From NCBI GenBank assembly GCA_900546605.1, contig URDV01000072.1, positions 1 through 9,489 of the forward strand: a stretch of DNA of 9,489 nt, in the 5' to 3' direction. Under the pieces are notes generated by a model. It searched no databases. It worked only from the letters and a program-made list of their open reading frames with translations, and had not been told where the DNA came from. Origin of the DNA: an uncultured Prevotella sp. (GTDB lineage: Bacteria > Bacteroidota > Bacteroidia > Bacteroidales > Bacteroidaceae). Positions within the stretch are counted from its first letter, which is position 1. The number at the start of each line of letters is the position of its first letter. Made by a program: the position numbers and the translations under genes. Positions 5,330 through 9,489 of the stretch are shown piece by piece.

Positions 5330-6061
5330 TTATTCCTCAGCAGGTTTCATGTTGGTGTAAACGGTTTGTACGTCATCGAATTCTTCGAGTCGTTCAACCA
5401 TTTTGTCTATGCTTTCGCGTTCTTCGGCCGTAACATCCTTTAGGTCGTTAGGAATGTAAGTAAACTCGGCAGCTAGCACTTCGAAGCCATTTTCCTCAAG
5501 ATGCTTTTGGATTTGTGCAAAGCACTTGGGGTCGCCATAAATAGTTACGCTGTTTTCTTCGTCATCTTCGTCATATTCATCCTCTACGCCGTAGTCAATA
5601 AGGTCAAGAATGAGTTCGTCCATGTCGACGCCATCCTTTTTACGAATGGTGAATACTGCCTTGTGGTCGAAGAGATAGGCAAGTGACCCCATTGTGCCGA
5701 GGTTTCCGTTGAACTTGTTGAAGACGGAACGTACATCGCCTACGGTACGTGTGGCATTGTCGGTCAATGTGTCGACAAAGATGGCTACGCCATGAGGACC
5801 ATAGCCTTCGTAAGTCATGGTTTTATAATCGCTTTGGTCTTTGCCACATGCGTTTTTGATGGCGCGTTCAATATTGTCTTTGGGCATATTTTCGCGCTTA
5901 CAAGTAGCAATAATAGCACGCAGTGTGGGGTTGTTTTCAGGTCCTGGGCCACCTGCCTTTACGGCTACGGCAATTTGTTTGCCTAACTTTGTAAATGTGC
6001 GGGCCATGTGACCCCAACGTTTCAGCTTTGTTGCTTTTCTATATTCAAAAGCTCTTCCCAT
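5330..6061 (-). CDS. yebC: YebC/PmpR-family protein (TACO1 homologue)
   Basis: Member of the YebC family, long annotated as transcriptional regulators. More recent reports connect the family with translation, in particular relief of ribosome stalling, in line with mitochondrial TACO1. Family motifs visible: MGRAFEYRKATKLKRW (1-16, the Bacteroidetes-type start), ENNPTLR (42-48), MPKDNIERAI (59-68), YEGYGPHGVA (84-93) and ATRTVGDVRSVFNKFNGNLG (103-122). A strongly acidic stretch DEYDEDDEEN (161-170) precedes the last domain, which ends VQTVYTNM (231-238). The 243 residues are the full family length. The start is the ATG at 6059-6061, supported by the conserved N-terminus. It lies 429 nt downstream of pheT on the same strand, with inverted-repeat element B in the gap, and is followed after 14 nt by the TSCPD gene. 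Whether it acts on DNA or ribosomes here cannot be told from sequence. Confidence 0.97.
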   Translation of the reverse strand: MGRAFEYRKATKLKRWGHMARTFTKLGKQIAVAVKAGGPGPENNPTLRAIIATCKRENMPKDNIERAIKNACGKDQSDYKTMTYEGYGPHGVAIFVDTLTDNATRTVGDVRSVFNKFNGNLGTMGSLAYLFDHKAVFTIRKKDGVDMDELILDLIDYGVEDEYDEDDEENSVTIYGDPKCFAQIQKHLEENGFEVLAAEFTYIPNDLKDVTAEERESIDKMVERLEEFDDVQTVYTNMKPAEE

Positions 6062-6139
6062 GGGAGTATGTTTTTATATTTTTGATTTATTGAAATTGTC
6101 TAAACTTTTCTGACGAAGATGATATTGGATGTTTTACGT

Positions 6140-6310
6140 GTTGGCGGAATTAGTAAACAAGTAAACAAGTTAGCAAACAGGGTAAGAGGCAAGTTTGTCA
6201 AGTTTTTAAAACTTCTTGCCATTCTGACTTCAACATAATAAATTATGTACGGCATGCTTACTTGTTAACCTGTCAACTTGTTATCCCTCCTAACTAAGGA
6301 CTCCGCCAAC
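6140..6310. mobile_element. MITE-like inverted-repeat element, intact copy B
   Basis: 171 bp between GTTGGCGGAAT (6140-6150) and CTCCGCCAAC (6301-6310). The inner arms AAGTAAACAAGTTAGCAAAC and, mirrored, ACTTGTTAACCTGTCAACTTG are present. The centre holds CAACATAATAAATTATG, shared with copy A. It has no insertion at the CTTACTTG site (6259-6266) where copy A is interrupted, so it serves as the empty-site reference. It lies in the pheT-yebC gap, between genes on the same strand, and may reduce read-through or simply be tolerated there. It has no ORF of note. Confidence 0.7.
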
Positions 6311-6490
6311 GGGTTGATGTTTATCTCTTCTACATTCAATCTTTATCTTTCTTTTTGGGATGTTTTTAGAATTTTTCATCGGTTGTGTAGCTCGCCACAC
6401 TTCCTTTTCAATATCTAAAAAAATAGCCTCCCGAAATAAGAAAAAATTTTGAATTTCATAAAAGATAAGACGACTTTATAGTTTAAAGTG
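6311..6490. other. AT-rich spacer just downstream of pheT
   Basis: No gene. There is a short imperfect inverted repeat GTGT...ACAC (6385-6400), and poly-A/T stretches around 6419-6450 run beside CCTCCCG. None of these forms a stem with a following U-run on the pheT transcript, so the pheT transcription end is not evident. Confidence 0.4.
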
Positions 6491-8956
6491 TTAGCGTAAT
6501 GTAGCTCCTAATTGCTTTTCGAGGTTAGCTATGATTTTTTTCATGATAGCATCGGTTTGCTTATCGTTCATAGTCTTGGCCTCGTCTTGCAAAATAAAGT
6601 TTACAGCATAGCTCTTCTTGCCTTCGGGCAGATTTTTACCTTCATATACATCAAAGAGTTCAACCTTTTTGAGGAACTTTTTGTCAGAAGCATATGCTAT
6701 TTGCTCTATTTGTCCGAACTCAACGTTTTTGTCAATCAGTAGAGCTAAGTCGCGGCTTACAGCAGGGAATTTGCTGATTTCCTTGAACGATACGGTGCCT
6801 TTGTGCAACTTTTTCATCAACATTGACCAGTTGATTTCTGCATAGTACACTTCTTGTTCAAGGTCGAATTGTGCGGTAATAGCTTTGGCTACCAAGCCCA
6901 TTTCGACCATTACTTTTCCGTTGCGATCGGTTATGGCAAGGCTTTTGGCAAAGATGTCGTTCTGTCCGTGAGCTATTTTCATTCCGCCCAATTCAGCGCC
7001 TAAGCGAGTGAGTATGTTCATAACGTAGGCCTTGAGTTCGTATATGCTCGAAGCCTCGTTGGGGTGTGCCCATGAGCCTTGTATGCGATTGCCCGTAAGC
7101 CAAAGTCCGATGAAGTGTGCTTGGCTATAGGCGTTGAGTGTATGGTCGGCTGTGTGCTTGCTTGAATTGTAATAGTAACAGTTTCCACTCTCAAAGAAGC
7201 GCAGATTGGCACTCTTGCGGTTAACGTTGTGTGCTATGCTCTCTAAACCTCCAAACAAGAGTGTTTGACGCATTACGTTAAGGTCGCTGCTGAGGGGATT
7301 GAGCACGTGAACTAACTCTTCAGCGGCATAAACTTTTAAGTTGTTGTAGTAGGCCTCTTTAGTGAGTGAGTTGTTGAGTATTTCGCGGAAGCCCTGTCCT
7401 ACGAGTTGTTCAGCTACAATATTCTCAAGTTTATTGGCACGATCTACGTTGCCCTTTATGGTAAGGCTTGACTTTACAGCTGTAGGAATTTCGACGTTGT
7501 TATAGCCATAGATGCGGAGGATGTCCTCTACAACATCGCAGGGGCGTTGCACGTCGACACGATAGGCTGGAATTTCGAGTTGGATGGCTTCGGGCGTTTC
7601 GCTTACGATTTTCATTTCGAGCGAGGTTACAATTTCCTTGATTACATCAACAGGAATATCCTTTCCTACAAGGTCGTGTACGTATTTATACTCTAAGTCG
7701 ACATTAAACTTTTTAGTCAGTCCTGGAGCCTCAATGTCTTTTATGTCCATGCTTATGGTGCCTCCAGCTAACTCTTTGACTAAGAGGGCGGCAACTTTAA
7801 GCGCATATATTTGTCCGTCGGGGTCGATGCCACGTTCAAAGCGGAAGGATGCGTCTGTGCTCAAGCCATGTCGGCGTGCGCTCTTACGAATCCATGTAGG
7901 ATGGAAGTAGGCACTCTCGAGCAACACGTCTTTGGTGGTATCATAGGTGCCTGAACCACGTCCGCCCATAACGCCTGCTATGCACATAGGTTCGTGCGCG
8001 TTGCAAATGGCCAAGTCGCGATCGGTTAGGGTGTGCTCTACCCCATCAAGGGTTTGGAATTTTGTGCCATTGGGCATGGCTTTAACCACGATTTTGCCAC
8101 CTTCAATCATGTCGGCATCAAAGCAATGTAGGGGTTGGCCATAGGCCATCATTACGTAGTTAGTAATGTCTACAATATTGTTGATAGGGCGCAAGCCTAT
8201 TGTGTTAAGCTTCTCCTTTAACCATTCAGGGCTCTCCTTTACTTCGCAGCCTTTAATAGTTACTGCGCAATAGCGTGGGCATGCCTCTGTGTTTTGCACA
8301 TCGATGTCGATGTCGAGGTCGTGGTTATCGACTGCGAATGTCGATACATCCATTTTGTGCAAAGCGGTTTTATGACCATTGCGCACAAGCCAGGCGTACA
8401 AGTCGCGTGCTACGCCATAGTGTGAGCATGCATCTGCACGATTAGGGGTAATGTCTACTTCAATTACATAATCACTTTCAAGACCATAATATTCGGCAGC
8501 CTTCATCCCTACGGGGATATCGGCTGGTAGCACGATGATGCCATCATGGCTTTGTCCTACGCCTATTTCATCTTCAGCACATATCATGCCTAAACTTTCA
8601 ACGCCACGGAGTTTTGACTTTTTTATAGTAAAGCATTGTTCTCCGTCATAAAGTTTTGTACCGATAGTGGCAACAATTACTTTTTGGCCTGCAGCTACAT
8701 TGGGTGCTCCACAGACAATTTGTTGGGGAGTTTCAAGTCCGAGGTCAACTTGGCAAATGTGCATGTGGTCGCTATTGGGGTGTGGCTCACAACTGAGCAC
8801 GTGTCCTACGACGAGACCTTCAAGTCCGCCTTTGATGGCTTGCACTTCTTCAACACCGTCTACTTCAAGTCCTTCGCTTGTTAGCGCGTCGGCCACTTGT
8901 TGTGCCGTAAGGTCGAAGTCAACGTATTCTTTCAGCCATTTGTAAGATATATTCAT
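6491..8956 (-). CDS. pheT: Phenylalanyl-tRNA synthetase beta subunit
   Basis: Beta chain of the (alpha-beta)2 phenylalanine-tRNA ligase, which charges tRNA-Phe with PheS; the beta chain carries tRNA-binding and editing modules. The N-terminal MNISYKWLKEYVDFD is typical. An EMAP-II-like OB tRNA-binding domain follows (about 40-150; VVGHVLSCEPHPNSDHMHIC at 49-68). The B3/B4 editing region covers about 210-390 (INNIVDITNYVMMAYGQPLH at 258-277; the block RRHGLSTDASFRFERGIDPD at 361-380). A B5 domain with AYRVDVQRPCDVVEDILRIY is at 464-483, then the synthetase-like core, and a C-terminal anticodon-binding FDX-ACB domain (about 727-821; FPAVSRDLALLID at 730-742). At 821 aa it is full length with no frameshift. 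pheS is not in the window, so the two subunits are encoded apart or pheS lies beyond 9489. A Bacteroidetes-type promoter lies 82 nt upstream of the start. Confidence 0.99.
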   Translation of the reverse strand: MNISYKWLKEYVDFDLTAQQVADALTSEGLEVDGVEEVQAIKGGLEGLVVGHVLSCEPHPNSDHMHICQVDLGLETPQQIVCGAPNVAAGQKVIVATIGTKLYDGEQCFTIKKSKLRGVESLGMICAEDEIGVGQSHDGIIVLPADIPVGMKAAEYYGLESDYVIEVDITPNRADACSHYGVARDLYAWLVRNGHKTALHKMDVSTFAVDNHDLDIDIDVQNTEACPRYCAVTIKGCEVKESPEWLKEKLNTIGLRPINNIVDITNYVMMAYGQPLHCFDADMIEGGKIVVKAMPNGTKFQTLDGVEHTLTDRDLAICNAHEPMCIAGVMGGRGSGTYDTTKDVLLESAYFHPTWIRKSARRHGLSTDASFRFERGIDPDGQIYALKVAALLVKELAGGTISMDIKDIEAPGLTKKFNVDLEYKYVHDLVGKDIPVDVIKEIVTSLEMKIVSETPEAIQLEIPAYRVDVQRPCDVVEDILRIYGYNNVEIPTAVKSSLTIKGNVDRANKLENIVAEQLVGQGFREILNNSLTKEAYYNNLKVYAAEELVHVLNPLSSDLNVMRQTLLFGGLESIAHNVNRKSANLRFFESGNCYYYNSSKHTADHTLNAYSQAHFIGLWLTGNRIQGSWAHPNEASSIYELKAYVMNILTRLGAELGGMKIAHGQNDIFAKSLAITDRNGKVMVEMGLVAKAITAQFDLEQEVYYAEINWSMLMKKLHKGTVSFKEISKFPAVSRDLALLIDKNVEFGQIEQIAYASDKKFLKKVELFDVYEGKNLPEGKKSYAVNFILQDEAKTMNDKQTDAIMKKIIANLEKQLGATLR

Positions 8957-9012
8957 ATTTAGTGTGACTATAAAATTCTATTTCAACATACCCTGTGTCG
9001 GGTTTGTTTTGT

Positions 9013-9046
9013 AAGTACGTAGGTACTTTTATACTTGCAAAAGTAC
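9013..9046. promoter_or_regulatory. Overlapping inverted repeats at the pheT promoter, possible operator or leader hairpin
   Basis: Three GTAC-containing arms form two competing inverted repeats. AAGTAC (9013-9018) pairs with GTACTT (9023-9028). GTACTTTT (9023-9030) pairs with AAAAGTAC (9039-9046), an 8-bp perfect match with an 8-nt spacer. The second overlaps the -7 box; the first would fall at the 5' end of the pheT mRNA. It could be a repressor site or a leader structure. No binding protein can be named. Confidence 0.45.
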
Positions 9047-9068
9047 TCATTTTTTTTATAATCAACAA
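9038..9068 (-). promoter_or_regulatory. Bacteroidetes-type promoter for pheT
   Basis: On the minus strand TACTTTTG (9045-9038) fits the -7 consensus TAnnTTTG recognised by the Bacteroidetes primary sigma factor. A TTG (9068-9066) stands 20 nt upstream, and a second TTG 17 nt upstream, for the -33 element. Transcription would start near 9031-9033, giving a leader of about 75 nt before the ATG at 8956. It is the only good match to this consensus found next to a gene here. Confidence 0.65.
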
Positions 9069-9208
9069 GAATATGTCATATATTGCATATGTTTTGCTCT
9101 TTATAATGAAGTATTTGCTTTGAATAAGTTTGTTGGCAGAGGTATTTAATTCATGCTTTTCCTGCTACTTATCACGGGATATTTTTGTCGCTTACTATCA
9201 CAAGAAGA

Positions 9209-9258
9209 GAACGAACGATTGCTTCGCTTCGTTCTATAAGAACATAAGGCTAACGCCT
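9209..9258 (+). repeat. Two-hairpin repeat, copy 2
   Basis: Hairpin 1 pairs GAACGAA (9209-9215) with TTCGTTC (9228-9234). Linker TATAAGAACATA follows. Hairpin 2 is a perfect AGGC-TAAC-GCCT (9247-9258). It is 41/50 identical to 100-149 and in the same orientation. It lies about 250 nt upstream of pheT. No similarity is visible immediately outside the unit, so the 50-nt block looks like the repeated module. Confidence 0.65.
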
Positions 9259-9297
9259 GCAATTTTAGGACAGAATCTACTTTTACGTCTATAATGT

Positions 9298-9310
9298 AAG
9301 GGCGTAGCCT
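9298..9310 (-). repeat. Solo inverted copy of the second hairpin
   Basis: AAGGGCGTAGCCT, read on the minus strand as AGGCTACGCCCTT, matches AGGCTATGCCCTT of copy 1 (138-150) at 12 of 13 positions. It lies 40 nt after copy 2 in opposite orientation and could pair with AGGCTAACGCC at 9247-9257. Short, so partly open to chance. Confidence 0.4.
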
Positions 9311-9489
9311 ATATATTTTGCTTTATGCATAAGCACTATAGGGATGTTGACACAATAAAAGTATGTTCGAAATATGAACGAATATATAATTTATGCCATA
9401 CACGCTAAGCGATAATAGTTTACTATTAATCATGAAAGAAGAAATGCAGGGCTTGATTCGTTCCGCGGCATTCTTATAAAAGCGGCAGC

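Larger units (their letters stand above)
8957..9489. other. Intergenic region upstream of pheT, no supported gene
   Basis: This holds the pheT leader and promoter, the two-hairpin repeat (9209-9258), a solo half-repeat (9298-9310), and a palindrome TAATAGT-TT-ACTATTA (9413-9428). A short frame from ATG 9432 stops after 15 codons; a 28-codon frame from about 9153 ends in the repeat at 9238. Neither is a convincing gene. The last bases contain GCGGCA twice (9466-9471, 9482-9487). No tRNA was recognised. Confidence 0.5.

Noticed and set aside
7584..7910. 108-codon plus-strand frame inside pheT, and other antisense frames in dnaG, yebC and pheT
   Set aside because: They are antisense to strongly conserved coding regions and have the low-complexity serine-rich composition of shadow frames.
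9153..9239. 28-codon frame ending in the two-hairpin repeat, with an ERLLR-like tail also readable in copy 1
   Set aside because: Copy 1 has an in-frame stop just upstream, and the stem covariation explains the conservation better than coding.

Overview
The window looks like chromosomal sequence from a member of the Bacteroidales, most likely Prevotella-like. The evidence is a YebC protein with the Bacteroidetes-type MGRAFEYRKA start, a long DnaG (671 aa), a Bacteroidetes-type promoter (TTG, 20 nt, TACTTTTG) before pheT, starts without clear Shine-Dalgarno sites, and large AT-rich intergenic spaces full of short repeats. This placement is inference; no rRNA or other strict taxonomic marker is present.

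Six genes are supported. On the minus strand they are dnaG (932-2947), a C_GCAxxG_C_C family protein (3521-4033), a TSCPD-domain protein (5067-5315), yebC (5330-6061) and pheT (6491-8956). On the plus strand there is one small putative lipoprotein (4179-4580). The genes are mostly housekeeping: replication priming, tRNA-Phe charging and translation-linked YebC. yebC and the TSCPD gene are 14 nt apart and probably form one transcript; the other genes are separated by 145-573 nt. No tRNA, rRNA, CRISPR array, transposase or convincing intrinsic terminator was found.

The unusual content lies between the genes. (1) A short inverted-repeat element with GTTGGCGGAAT ends occurs as an intact 171-bp copy (6140-6310), as a copy interrupted by a second inverted-repeat element (4615-4996, insert 4730-4950), and as a partial copy at the window start. 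(2) A two-hairpin repeat occurs near both ends of the window (100-149 and 9209-9258, 41/50 identical), with a compensatory change in its first stem. (3) Degenerate (T/C)TCAACTT repeats form the leaders of both dnaG and the lipoprotein gene, in the latter case as four units reaching the start codon. (4) GAGTAAGTTTT and GGTTATGAGGTTAT-like sequences recur just after minus-strand stop codons. (5) Inverted repeats overlap the pheT promoter.

Inside the TSCPD gene, 25 nt after its start codon, lies a perfect 14-bp inverted repeat with a 3-nt loop; this is the most striking single nucleotide-level signal. I see no gene cluster that would be a new defence, metabolic or mobile system. The candidates for new biology are the small repeat elements and the intragenic hairpin.
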